From Candidatus Obscuribacterales bacterium (GTDB lineage: Bacteria > Cyanobacteriota > Vampirovibrionia > Obscuribacterales > Obscuribacteraceae), in contig JAKFVJ010000435.1 in the NCBI GenBank assembly GCA_021732245.1, forward strand, positions 1 through 6,981: DNA of 6,981 nucleotides. The letters are read 5' to 3'. The position numbers and the translations under genes were made by a program. Positions within the stretch are counted from its first letter, which is position 1. Each line of letters starts with the position of its first letter. Below the pieces are notes generated by a model. The model was not told where the DNA came from. It made no database searches and saw only the letters and a list, made by a program, of their open reading frames with translations. Shown piece after piece: positions 1 to 5,928 of this stretch.

Positions 1-246
1 CCCGGTCATACTCCGGGCAGTCTCTGCTTTGAACATGGCGACCAGGAAAATATCCTCTTTGCCGGAGATACACTGTTTCACAGATCAATCGGCAGAACCG
101 ACCTTTGGGGCGGCTCTTTTGAACAAATTATCAAATCCATTTCCGAACGTCTTATGACACTAGAAGACTCAACTCGAGTCATACCAGGACATGGCCCTGA
201 TACCGACATCTGGTCAGAGAAAAAAGAAAATCCTTTCTTGAGCTAA
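1..246 (+). CDS. MBL-fold hydrolase, glyoxalase II-like (3' part)
   Basis: The last 81 residues of a metallo-beta-lactamase-fold hydrolase are read in frame from base 1 to the TAA at 244-246; the start lies outside the window. Three motifs of the glyoxalase II/YcbL group are visible: PGHTPGS at visible residues 1-7 (metal-ligand His), AGDTLFHRSIGRTD at 21-34 (bridging Asp23 and the following GRTD typical of this group), and PGHG at 62-65 (last metal-ligand His). It ends with the usual NPFL tail. Family members are cytoplasmic di-metal hydrolases, often acting on thioesters such as S-lactoylglutathione or on unknown small substrates; the substrate here cannot be told, as the N-terminal HxHxDH motif is not in view. 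The next gene starts 5 nt after the stop, so the two are probably co-transcribed. Family assignment is firm, specific reaction is not. Confidence 0.9.
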   Translation, partial: PGHTPGSLCFEHGDQENILFAGDTLFHRSIGRTDLWGGSFEQIIKSISERLMTLEDSTRVIPGHGPDTDIWSEKKENPFLS

Positions 247-251
247 TAAAT

Positions 252-1160
252 ATGTCGCAGCCTTTCCTAATAACCGGCGCAGCCGGCTCAATGGGTTCAA
301 TTGGTCGACTTGTCGTGGAGATTCTTCGTCAACAGCAACTACCGGTCAGAGCACTAGTTCACAGACTTGACGAAAGAGCAAAAATACTCAGCAACATGGG
401 AGCTGAAATAGTGGTTGCCGATCTCACCAATGGTGCGGAGGTAGTGCAGGCGCTTCAAGGTTGTCGCCGCATGTATTTCGGCATGAGTGTTTCGTCTTCA
501 TATCTACAAGCGTCGGTTATTGCGGCAGCCGCCACCAGACAAATTCCAGACTTTGAAGTCTTAGTCAACATTTCGCAAATGACAGTATCGCAAATGTCGC
601 TCGAAAACATGACAGACTCACCTCAGCAGCAGCAACATTGGCTCGGAGAGCAAGTACTCAATTGGTCAGGTGTACCTGTTGTACATATCAGATCAACCGT
701 ATTTCTCGAGCATTTCTTTTTCTCTGCAATGGCAGCAGCTTCAATTGCTAAAGACGGCACAATTGCACTTCCTTTTGGACAAGCAAAGACTTCACCAATT
801 GCAGCGATTGATGTAGCACGAGTAGTGGCAGCTATTCTAGTGAATCCGAAACCACATCTGAACAAGGTATATGAACTGACAGGCGCACGCTCTGCCACCG
901 TGAGCGAAATAACAGAGGAATATGCTGCGGCACTAGAACGGCCCATTAAGTACATCGATAAACCTTTCGATAGATGGCACGACGAAGACCTAGTACCCCT
1001 AAATCTGCCTGCACATGTCTACAAACATGTAGTCACCATGGCGAAACTGCACGCGCAGAATCGATATGATCGCTCCACCTCTGATGTTTTGAAGATAACC
1101 GGACAACCTAGTATGAGCATTCGTCAGTACGTTGAGGCTCATCCTGAAATATTCAGCTAA
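252..1160 (+). CDS. NmrA-family NAD(P)-binding oxidoreductase
   Basis: This 302-residue protein is an atypical short-chain dehydrogenase of the NmrA/NAD(P)H azoreductase-like group. The N-terminus is a Rossmann strand and glycine loop (FLITGAAGSMGSIG, residues 5-18), followed by the second strand PVRALVHR (31-38), whose Arg and His/Arg residues suggest NADP(H) preference, and by AEIVVADLT (51-59). Further group-like segments are CRRMYFGMSVS (71-81), NISQMTVSQMS (106-116), QQQQHWLGEQVLNWSG (125-140), IRSTVFLEHFF (146-156) and KVYELTG (205-211). The classical YxxxK catalytic pair is not evident, as expected for NmrA proteins, which may be sensors or reductases. The substrate is unknown. The ATG at 252 is placed just before the first beta strand, but no strong ribosome binding site precedes it. 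With only 5 nt to the upstream hydrolase it probably relies on that gene's transcript and on coupling. Confidence 0.88.
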   Translation: MSQPFLITGAAGSMGSIGRLVVEILRQQQLPVRALVHRLDERAKILSNMGAEIVVADLTNGAEVVQALQGCRRMYFGMSVSSSYLQASVIAAAATRQIPDFEVLVNISQMTVSQMSLENMTDSPQQQQHWLGEQVLNWSGVPVVHIRSTVFLEHFFFSAMAAASIAKDGTIALPFGQAKTSPIAAIDVARVVAAILVNPKPHLNKVYELTGARSATVSEITEEYAAALERPIKYIDKPFDRWHDEDLVPLNLPAHVYKHVVTMAKLHAQNRYDRSTSDVLKITGQPSMSIRQYVEAHPEIFS

Positions 1161-1187
1161 ACTGTTGACAAATTAGCATATTTAACC

Positions 1188-1215
1188 TTGTCGTTAATTA
1201 ACCGTACGGTATAAT
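1188..1215 (+). promoter_or_regulatory. Promoter of the arsR-SRPBCC operon
   Basis: A perfect sigma-70-type -10 box TATAAT lies at 1210-1215, with a partial -35 box TTGTCG (4 of 6 matches to TTGACA) at 1188-1193 and a 16-nt spacer. The predicted start of transcription, near 1222, leaves a leader of about 18 nt before the ATG at 1240. Two palindromes sit in it: one fills the spacer and one lies between the -10 box and the start codon, so the promoter looks strongly repressible. Boxes are read by eye; no start site has been mapped. Confidence 0.65.
1201..1210. promoter_or_regulatory. Operator-like palindrome sharing the hipBA operator core
   Basis: ACCGTACGGT is a perfect 10-bp palindrome within the -35/-10 spacer of the arsR promoter, its last base being the first T of the -10 box. 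The same 10 bases form the centre of the first operator upstream of hipB (4042-4051), and 9 of the 10 occur in the other two. The flanks differ: TTA and ATA here, against CTT and AAG there, so 12 of 16 positions match the best hip site. A protein bound here would block RNA polymerase. Binding by the HipB-like repressor is inferred. Confidence 0.5.
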
Positions 1216-1223
1216 ACGATTAG

Positions 1224-1235
1224 TTATCCGGATAA
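1224..1235. promoter_or_regulatory. Perfect 12-bp palindrome before arsR, likely operator
   Basis: TTATCCGGATAA is a perfect 12-bp inverted repeat placed between the -10 box and the arsR start codon, covering the expected transcription start region and the leader. ArsR-family repressors usually bind imperfect inverted repeats over their own promoters, so autorepression by the gene downstream is the simplest reading. The weak ribosome binding site (GGAT, 1230-1233) is inside the palindrome. Its TATCC/GGATA arms also resemble the half-sites known for E. coli HipB, but those are separated by 8 bp and here by none. Confidence 0.45.
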
Positions 1236-1239
1236 ACCA

Positions 1240-1605
1240 ATGCAGGACACACTAAGTCTAACGTTCTCCGCCCTTGCCGATCCGACCAGGAGAGCAATAC
1301 TGCAGCAGCTTTCCAAAGGAGATGCTACGGTTTCAAATTTGGCTGAGCCGTTTCTTGCCGATATGAGCCTCCCAGCTATAACCAAACATCTAAAAGTCTT
1401 GGAAAAAGCTGGACTGATTACAAAAGGTAGAGACGCACAGTGGCGCCCCTGCAAACTCAAAGCTGACGGCTTTAAAGAAGCCACGGACTGGATGAAGGAA
1501 TACCGCATGTATTGGGAAGAAAGCTTTGATCGCCTTGATGAATATCTAAAAACAGTAACCACGACAGAAAAACAAAAAGGAAAGAAAAATGCCCGTAACA
1601 AGTAA
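1240..1605 (+). CDS. ArsR-family winged-helix transcriptional repressor
   Basis: This 121-residue cytoplasmic DNA-binding protein has the ArsR winged-helix fold over about residues 5-80: FSALADPTRRAIL (9-21) is the hallmark first helix, the recognition helix region is MSLPAITKHLKVLEKAGLI (42-60), and the wing follows. The C-terminal part, EYRMYWEESFDRLDEYLK, is typical of the subfamily paired with AHSA1/SRPBCC genes. The ELCVCDL-like metal site of true arsenic and cadmium sensors is absent and only one Cys is present (in WRPC), so it is probably not a metal sensor; its ligand is unknown. The lysine-rich tail (KQKGKKNARNK) is encoded by sequence that also contains the next gene's ribosome binding site. 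The final 17 bp overlap the start of the SRPBCC gene, a sign of translational coupling. It likely represses its own operon through the palindromes upstream. Confidence 0.9.
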   Translation: MQDTLSLTFSALADPTRRAILQQLSKGDATVSNLAEPFLADMSLPAITKHLKVLEKAGLITKGRDAQWRPCKLKADGFKEATDWMKEYRMYWEESFDRLDEYLKTVTTTEKQKGKKNARNK

Positions 1606-2545
1606 ATCTAACGAGATCAAAATCATTCGTGAATTTGATGCGCCACTAAAAATGGTATGGGATGCTTGGGCAGATCCAGAAAAGGTAGCCAAATGGTGGG
1701 GACCACGCGGTTTCACGATTACAACTCACAGCAAAGATTTACGACCTGGCGGTATGTGGCACTACACAATGCATGGACCGGAAGGTGTTGAATACGTCAA
1801 CAAATCACAATATTTTGAAGTAGAAGAATTCAAAAAGCTCGTTTACGACCATGGCGGTAATGACGAACAAAAGCCGCTATTTCGCGTAACAGTTTTATTT
1901 TCTGAGTCACACGGCAAAACCATAATGGATATGACGATGACTCTGCCGACTCCGGAAGCTGCTGAACAAACCCGCGGCTTCATCAGGAAAGCCAGCGGCG
2001 ATTCAACCTGGGATCGCTTGGCAGAATATTTGGATCATCAGTCATTGAACAAAGAAACATTTGTCATTAATAGAACATTCGACGCGCCAATTGATCTGAT
2101 GTTTAAGGTTTGGTCAGAGCCGGATCATTTTGCTAAATGGCTGGCACCAAAGGGCTTTGACATGACTTTCATTCGTGCCGACATTAGGGAAGGTGGAAGT
2201 AGTTTCTATTACATGTCAGCTGCCAACGGACAAGGCAAGATGTATGGTCGCTGCGAATATCTGAAACTCGAAGAGCCAAATCACATTGTCTACAAGCAAC
2301 AGTTTTGCGATGAGAATGAAAATATCACTCGCCATCCTATGTCCAGCACATGGCCGGAAACAATGCTTACGGATGTGAAATTCACTTCTGAAGGTCCTGA
2401 TAAAACTCGAGTAACGATTACTTGGGAGCCTTCCGGCATTACAACACAAGAAGAGATGGATACCTTTGTCAATGCTCGCGCCGGAATGACTCAAGGATGG
2501 ACTGGCTCTTTCGACAAGCTTGAAGATTATCTAGCCCAGAGATAA
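1589..2545 (+). CDS. Tandem AHSA1/SRPBCC domain protein
   Basis: This 318-residue protein contains two consecutive AHSA1-type SRPBCC (START/Bet v1-like) domains, at about residues 8-148 and 156-316. Each opens with the same pattern: IIREFDAP...VWDAWADPEKVAKWWGPRGF in the first and VINRTFDAP...MFKVWSEPDHFAKWLAPKGF in the second; each then has a RPGG or REGG turn and ends with W..rL.eYL (WDRLAEYL, 141-148; SFDKLEDYL, 307-315). The fold makes a deep hydrophobic pocket for lipophilic ligands. The usual family member has one domain of about 140-160 residues, so this is a duplication/fusion. The ATG at 1589 is preceded by AAGGA (1577-1581) at good spacing, inside the arsR coding region. Being paired with an ArsR-type repressor suggests that the ligand or its effect is what the repressor responds to; the ligand is unknown. 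No signal peptide is visible. Confidence 0.9.
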   Translation: MPVTSKSNEIKIIREFDAPLKMVWDAWADPEKVAKWWGPRGFTITTHSKDLRPGGMWHYTMHGPEGVEYVNKSQYFEVEEFKKLVYDHGGNDEQKPLFRVTVLFSESHGKTIMDMTMTLPTPEAAEQTRGFIRKASGDSTWDRLAEYLDHQSLNKETFVINRTFDAPIDLMFKVWSEPDHFAKWLAPKGFDMTFIRADIREGGSSFYYMSAANGQGKMYGRCEYLKLEEPNHIVYKQQFCDENENITRHPMSSTWPETMLTDVKFTSEGPDKTRVTITWEPSGITTQEEMDTFVNARAGMTQGWTGSFDKLEDYLAQR

Positions 2546-2549
2546 TTGG

Positions 2550-3803
2550 CTATTTGATCTTCTCTAGCAGACGCAAAAATTCATTCGTGCGTTTATCGAT
2601 GACTTTAGCAATAGATTCAACCGTTTGATTCATATAGCCCTGTTGTTTGATGTCATCCAGCACCTCAGGCAAGGACGCTTCTATATTTTTGATCAGCGCT
2701 TCGCAGACGTTTTTAAATGCTGGAATACGAATATTTATACGGCTGCATAAAGTCGACCAGTTATCCGAGCGAATATTATTCATGTCTGACTGGCCACCGA
2801 TCGACATGGCCATTTTAGTCGTTGCATGGCTGTAGATCGAAGTGCACATAACATCATAGTTAGGTGAAAGTGAGATTGTTCCATCGTCAAAATGGATAAT
2901 AGAAAAGTTTTTGGCATGACAATCGGCATTGCCGACGAGGTAATTGAATACAACGCGTCTCACCAATTCCAATCTATCGACACCAGGGAATGTCACTTGA
3001 TTCAATAATTCAAAACAATCTGTCAATGTAGGTCCGCCGTCCGCCTCGTACTTTTTCGTTGATACAACGCCTAATGCCTGGCAAAAGTCTTCCTGGTGTA
3101 TGCGTTTGATTTTAAGTCCAGGCTCAAAATGTCTATCGAATCGTTCAATAAGAAGGTAATTGATACCTCCTGCCGATTCGAGTTTTACATTGGCAGTTTT
3201 CAGCCCGGCTCGTTGTGAAAGAGCCATGCAAAAATATTCATTTTCTACAGAGCCTTCAAGACCTCTAATAGGCGGCTTGAGAATGTGTGTTGTCGGGACA
3301 TCAGGCAATGGAATGCATAACTCGTCTTCAATCATGCACAATGCAGCTTTGTCCTGCACACCGGCAAGAGAAATCCGCACGCCGTCAACTCCGGCAAATA
3401 ACGGTCGCTTGGGCAATTGTTCTAAGTGCGTGTGGAGTTCCTTTTGATTTAGCGGATGACCTTCAAGTTTGTAGAAAGCGTTTTTTCGCAATGGCTCGGA
3501 AGGTTCAGTTATTGATACGGCGCCGGCGCAATCAAATCCAATTTTTGACAGGAGTGAAAAACTACTGTTCGAACGCAGTCCATACAGTCTGGCGATAAGC
3601 TTTTTTGTTTCAATAGGTTCCGGTAGTAACCCACCAAAAAACGCTTCGCAGGATTTATTGGTGTATGACTCTTCGCGAACAGGCATACTGAGCGAAAGAG
3701 GTCTGTTACTGTCTTCGTAGCTGAAAAGCATGCTTCCTGAATGAAGACGAAGCGTGCCAACAGATTTTTCGCCTAGGCGGACCGACAAGGTATCTTCGCT
3801 CAT
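2550..3803 (-). CDS. hipA: HipA-family serine/threonine kinase toxin
   Basis: This 417-residue protein is a full-length HipA-like kinase, close in size to E. coli HipA (440 aa). The N-terminal couple_hipA domain carries FFGGLLPE (55-62). The kinase core shows RISLAGVQDKAAL (143-155), the P-loop in which the Ser (here Ser145) is autophosphorylated in E. coli HipA; HILKPP (173-178) with the probable ATP-binding Lys175; ERFDR (220-224); the catalytic loop NADCHAKNFS (292-301) with Asp294 and Asn299; and PNYDV (314-318) with the metal-binding Asp317. All key residues are intact, so the kinase is predicted active. E. coli HipA phosphorylates GltX and causes dormancy; the target here is unknown. 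The ATG overlaps the hipB stop (ATGA), so translation is coupled to the antitoxin. The gene converges on the SRPBCC gene with 4 nt between the stops. Confidence in family is high. Confidence 0.94.
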   Translation of the reverse strand: MSEDTLSVRLGEKSVGTLRLHSGSMLFSYEDSNRPLSLSMPVREESYTNKSCEAFFGGLLPEPIETKKLIARLYGLRSNSSFSLLSKIGFDCAGAVSITEPSEPLRKNAFYKLEGHPLNQKELHTHLEQLPKRPLFAGVDGVRISLAGVQDKAALCMIEDELCIPLPDVPTTHILKPPIRGLEGSVENEYFCMALSQRAGLKTANVKLESAGGINYLLIERFDRHFEPGLKIKRIHQEDFCQALGVVSTKKYEADGGPTLTDCFELLNQVTFPGVDRLELVRRVVFNYLVGNADCHAKNFSIIHFDDGTISLSPNYDVMCTSIYSHATTKMAMSIGGQSDMNNIRSDNWSTLCSRINIRIPAFKNVCEALIKNIEASLPEVLDDIKQQGYMNQTVESIAKVIDKRTNEFLRLLEKIK

Positions 3804-4027
3804 GGCTCACCACGTCTTTCCGGACTCTTTGCTTCAAGTGAAATACCCAACATTTGCGCAACTAGAATTGCCTTTTCAAATTCACAGGTCGGCTTGCCTT
3901 TTTCCAGGTCGATGATGAACCTTTCTCCACAGCCGCTGGCTGCAGCCAAATCCACCTGGCGAAGGTTTTGCGCCTGACGGGTTTCTCTAATTAGTTTGCC
4001 GAACTCGCCGGCATTTTTTATTTTCAT
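3800..4027 (-). CDS. hipB: HipB-family XRE antitoxin/repressor
   Basis: This 75-residue helix-turn-helix protein is of the XRE type, y4mF/couple_hipB subgroup. The HTH spans about residues 9-63: FGKLIRETRQAQNL, then QVDLAAASGCGERFIIDLEKGKP (24-46), which holds the turn and recognition helix, then an AILVAQMLGISLEA segment (53-66) that in HipB proteins leads into the dimerising beta strand. In characterised systems HipB dimers bind the hipBA promoter, repress it, and hold HipA inactive. AAGGTGG precedes the ATG by 7 nt, supporting this start; that site abuts the first operator. The gene is first in the operon and its stop overlaps the hipA start by 4 bp. Three palindromic sites upstream indicate strong, probably cooperative, autoregulation. 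Function is inferred from the family and the arrangement. Confidence 0.92.
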   Translation of the reverse strand: MKIKNAGEFGKLIRETRQAQNLRQVDLAAASGCGERFIIDLEKGKPTCEFEKAILVAQMLGISLEAKSPERRGEP

Positions 4028-4038
4028 CGCCGCACCAC

Positions 4039-4054
4039 CTTACCGTACGGTAAG
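4039..4054. promoter_or_regulatory. hipBA operator 1 (perfect 16-bp palindrome)
   Basis: CTTACCGTACGGTAAG is a perfect 16-bp palindrome. On the minus strand its first two bases are the end of the -10 box and its last bases, TAAG, run into the hipB ribosome binding site AAGGTGG. Occupancy would cover the transcription start. It is the first of three sites whose starts are exactly 50 bp apart. A HipB dimer is the obvious ligand. Confidence 0.8.
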
Positions 4055-4081
4055 TCTAATGGCAAATAAAGCATTTTGCAA
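4053..4081 (-). promoter_or_regulatory. hipBA promoter
   Basis: On the minus strand TTGCAA (4076-4081, 4 of 6 matches to the -35 consensus) is followed after exactly 17 nt by TAGACT (4053-4058, 4 of 6 matches to the -10 consensus). The boxes lie between operators 1 and 2: operator 1 overlaps the downstream edge of the -10 box and operator 2 begins 7 nt upstream of the -35 box. The predicted leader to the ATG at 4027 is short, about 20 nt. This geometry suits repression by bound repressor at both flanks. It is read by eye, with no mapped start. Confidence 0.6.
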
Positions 4082-4088
4082 GTCTTAT

Positions 4089-4104
4089 CTTCCCGTACGG
4101 TAAG
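4089..4104. promoter_or_regulatory. hipBA operator 2 (16-bp near-palindrome)
   Basis: CTTCCCGTACGGTAAG differs from operator 1 only at its fourth base (C for A), giving one mismatched pair in an otherwise perfect palindrome. It lies just upstream of the -35 box of the hipBA promoter. It is identical to operator 3. Confidence 0.78.
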
Positions 4105-4138
4105 CTATACCCACAAAACGGCGATTAATAACTAAGAC

Positions 4139-4154
4139 CTTCCCGTACGGTAAG
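4139..4154. promoter_or_regulatory. hipBA operator 3 (16-bp near-palindrome)
   Basis: CTTCCCGTACGGTAAG is an exact copy of operator 2, 50 bp further upstream of hipB and only 5 bp past the stop codon of the SDH-type protease gene. It is too far from the predicted promoter to block it directly, so it probably supports cooperative binding, DNA bending or looping. A second effect on read-through from the upstream operon is possible but not shown. Confidence 0.75.
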
Positions 4155-4159
4155 CCTGG

Positions 4160-5017
4160 TTATTTACCCGATTTCGGCAGCGGGATAGGTGCAGGCTCAT
4201 TCTTATAAGGTACGGGGATATATTGCACTGCCGATCTCGTACTGCTTTGCTGTGGATAAAGATCCATCAAGTCATAAATGTCGGCAGGCAAACCTGTTGC
4301 AACAGGCAGACCCATATCTCTGGCGTCTTCAAAAGTAATTGGATAATCGTGTGTCCAAATACCGGAGACAAGGCTCTCAGCAATTTTAGGCACCATTGCC
4401 GGATCAACTTTTGGTTGCGGCACATTATCCAAAAGAACTTTTCTAACTAAGGCTTCCACTTGTCTCAAAGCTTTATTGGCGACATCGGCATAGATCAAAA
4501 ACTGCTCTGACATTTTGTCGACAGGCTTCGCCTCAATTACTTTCAATAGACTTACAGCCGGATATTCTCCTATCTGTGGATCAATCGGACCAAGAACGGC
4601 GTTCTCGTCCATCACAATTTCGTCAGCGGATAAAGCAATAAGCGTACCGCCGGACATTGCGTAGTGCGGCACATAAACAGTCACCTTGGCACGATGACGA
4701 CAAAGAGCTGAAGCAATTTGCTGAGCAGCTAAAACAAGACCGCCCGGCGTGTGCAAAATGAGATCAATCTGCATATCGGAAGGTGTTAAGTGAATAGCAC
4801 GCAATATGCGCTCTGAATCTTCAATGCTGATGTATTTAGCAACAGGAAAGCCAAGAATACTCATCGTCTCCTGTCGGTGAATCAAAGCGATGACACGACT
4901 GCCGCGCTGTCTCTCTATCTTGGTCATCAAACCATTGCGACGCATTTCTTGCATCGATTGAGCAATCATTGGCATGATCATTGCAACAATGATAAAAACC
5001 CAGAGAATATCAGTCAT
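4160..5017 (-). CDS. Membrane-anchored ClpP-fold serine protease, SDH proteinase family
   Basis: This 285-residue protein begins with one hydrophobic membrane segment (about residues 4-19, ILWVFIIVAMIMPMIA), followed by a basic stretch and a crotonase/ClpP-fold domain of the SDH (serine dehydrogenase) proteinase type. Visible motifs are DLILHTPGG (85-93, oxyanion-hole strand and loop), VPHYAMSGGTLIAL (116-129) with the probable nucleophile Ser122, and AVLGPIDPQ (140-148). Related SppA and 1510-N proteases use a Ser-Lys dyad; Lys159 or Lys182 could serve, but this cannot be settled here. The end is proline-rich. The ATG at 5017 is preferred over the in-frame TTG at 5023: AGAGG lies 7 nt before the ATG but only 1 nt before the TTG. 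It follows the stress-protein gene by 11 nt and is probably last in the operon. The role may be membrane-protein quality control; the substrate is unknown. Confidence 0.87.
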   Translation of the reverse strand: MTDILWVFIIVAMIMPMIAQSMQEMRRNGLMTKIERQRGSRVIALIHRQETMSILGFPVAKYISIEDSERILRAIHLTPSDMQIDLILHTPGGLVLAAQQIASALCRHRAKVTVYVPHYAMSGGTLIALSADEIVMDENAVLGPIDPQIGEYPAVSLLKVIEAKPVDKMSEQFLIYADVANKALRQVEALVRKVLLDNVPQPKVDPAMVPKIAESLVSGIWTHDYPITFEDARDMGLPVATGLPADIYDLMDLYPQQSSTRSAVQYIPVPYKNEPAPIPLPKSGK

Positions 5018-5021
5018 GTTC

Positions 5022-5030
5022 AAACCTCTT
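5022..5030 (-). promoter_or_regulatory. Ribosome binding site deciding the protease start
   Basis: On the minus strand, AAGAGGT lies directly after the stop codon of the universal stress protein gene, sharing its last bases, and 6-7 nt before the ATG at 5017. It almost touches the alternative TTG at 5023, which is therefore unlikely to be used. The overlap of stop codon and binding site supports coupled reinitiation. Confidence 0.65.
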
Positions 5031-5928
5031 AATTAACAGCGGCGCAATAAAGGGCGGAATTACAGGTAGCAGTGGTAAACAAACGTTCGCACGGAGCTCC
5101 TCTTAATGGGCGATGCAAAACATCTTCGCGACTTCGCGTTGAAACCAGAAATCCAAGCGAACGATGCTCCTCAAGAGCTGTCAAGCTATCTTCAAAACTT
5201 TCTTCTACAATAAGTTCGTCCCACTCAATCGATAACGACTTAAGAGTCTCAACAGCCTCTTTCAAAAGCTCTTCCGGCTGTTTGGCAGGTGTTTGATCAA
5301 TTGCAGGATTACTGACTTGAAAAATGTTGCTATTGGCTGAATGCGTCCAACCAAGTCTGGATGCCACACAAAGTATTTGCATCTTTCCGGCAATTAAGGG
5401 AGCCAACATCGTAATGCACTTCATGGACTCGTCAGAACCATCAAGCAAAAATGCGCAAGTTGGTTTGGACTCGTCACTTAGCTGATTCGACTTTACTTCG
5501 CGGGCCAAAATGAGAAGAACTTCCTGCTCAACTTGCAACAGTTGATTGGTAACGGTGGAATCCAACATCAGCTGCTTGGCCGAATGAGGTCCCGGCGTTG
5601 TAATTATCACTGGCACATGGGTGTTCTCAGCTAACGCTTTTATTTGCGAGCCGGCCTTGCCATGCTCAATGCGAATCTCAACTTTCGCTCCGGCTTCTTC
5701 AAATTTCTTCGCGAGAAATTCCAAAAGGACCTGAGACTCCTCCGCTGCCGTCTGCGGATAGGTCTCTTCAATGCGTCCTGTTTTGTCACTCATCACAAGT
5801 TCAGATGACGGTGAATCTACAACATGCAATAGAGTTACAGTACATTTCGACAGGTGAAAATACTTGATCGCAAGATCAACCGCACGTTGCGAGTGTGGTT
5901 TCCCATCAAATGGCAGCAGTATGTTCAT
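5029..5928 (-). CDS. Tandem-domain universal stress protein (UspA family)
   Basis: This 299-residue protein has two UspA-type domains, about residues 1-142 and 156-298. The first is clear: MNILLPFDGKPHSQRAVDLA at the start, VTLLHVVD (31-38), and the VEIRIEHGKAGSQIKALAE strand-helix (83-101), ending VEQEVLLI (133-140). The second is more divergent: CAFLLDGSDESMKCITMLAPL (158-178), MQILCVASRLGW (183-194) and LGFLVSTRS (258-266). The ATP-binding pattern GxxGx9G(S/T) is not intact in either: the first has PGPHSAKQLMLDST and the second SREDVLHRPLRGAPCERL, so it may belong to the non-ATP-binding Usp class. Its ATG overlaps the stop of the upstream dehydrogenase gene (ATGA), and AAAGG precedes the start within that gene's last codons. 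The protein is cytoplasmic with no membrane segment. Its exact role is unknown; the operon suggests a link to metabolic or envelope stress. Confidence 0.88.
   Translation of the reverse strand: MNILLPFDGKPHSQRAVDLAIKYFHLSKCTVTLLHVVDSPSSELVMSDKTGRIEETYPQTAAEESQVLLEFLAKKFEEAGAKVEIRIEHGKAGSQIKALAENTHVPVIITTPGPHSAKQLMLDSTVTNQLLQVEQEVLLILAREVKSNQLSDESKPTCAFLLDGSDESMKCITMLAPLIAGKMQILCVASRLGWTHSANSNIFQVSNPAIDQTPAKQPEELLKEAVETLKSLSIEWDELIVEESFEDSLTALEEHRSLGFLVSTRSREDVLHRPLRGAPCERLFTTATCNSALYCAAVN

Noticed and set aside
1165..1170. A perfect TTGACA just after the NmrA-family stop codon, as a -35 box
   Set aside because: No -10-like hexamer lies 16-18 nt downstream (the position reads TTGTCG). The TATAAT at 1210 is 39 nt away and pairs better with TTGTCG at 1188-1193.
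1240..1605. ArsR protein as an arsenic or heavy-metal sensor
   Set aside because: No CxC-type metal motif and only a single Cys; the gene is paired with an SRPBCC protein rather than with a metal pump or reductase.
2522..2562. Hairpin at the convergent junction (GAAGAT/ATCTTC outer arms, TAGCC/GGCTA inner arms) as a bidirectional terminator
   Set aside because: The stems are short and A/T-rich, separated by internal loops, and no run of T follows on either strand. It may be weak structure, but it is not a supported terminator.
3160..3598. Plus-strand open frames across hipA and similar opposite-strand frames elsewhere
   Set aside because: They lie antisense to genes with clear family motifs, have unstructured composition, and lack recognisable domains.
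5018..5023. TTG start at 5023 for the SDH-type protease
   Set aside because: The ribosome binding site AGAGG would be only 1 nt from the TTG but is well spaced for the ATG at 5017.
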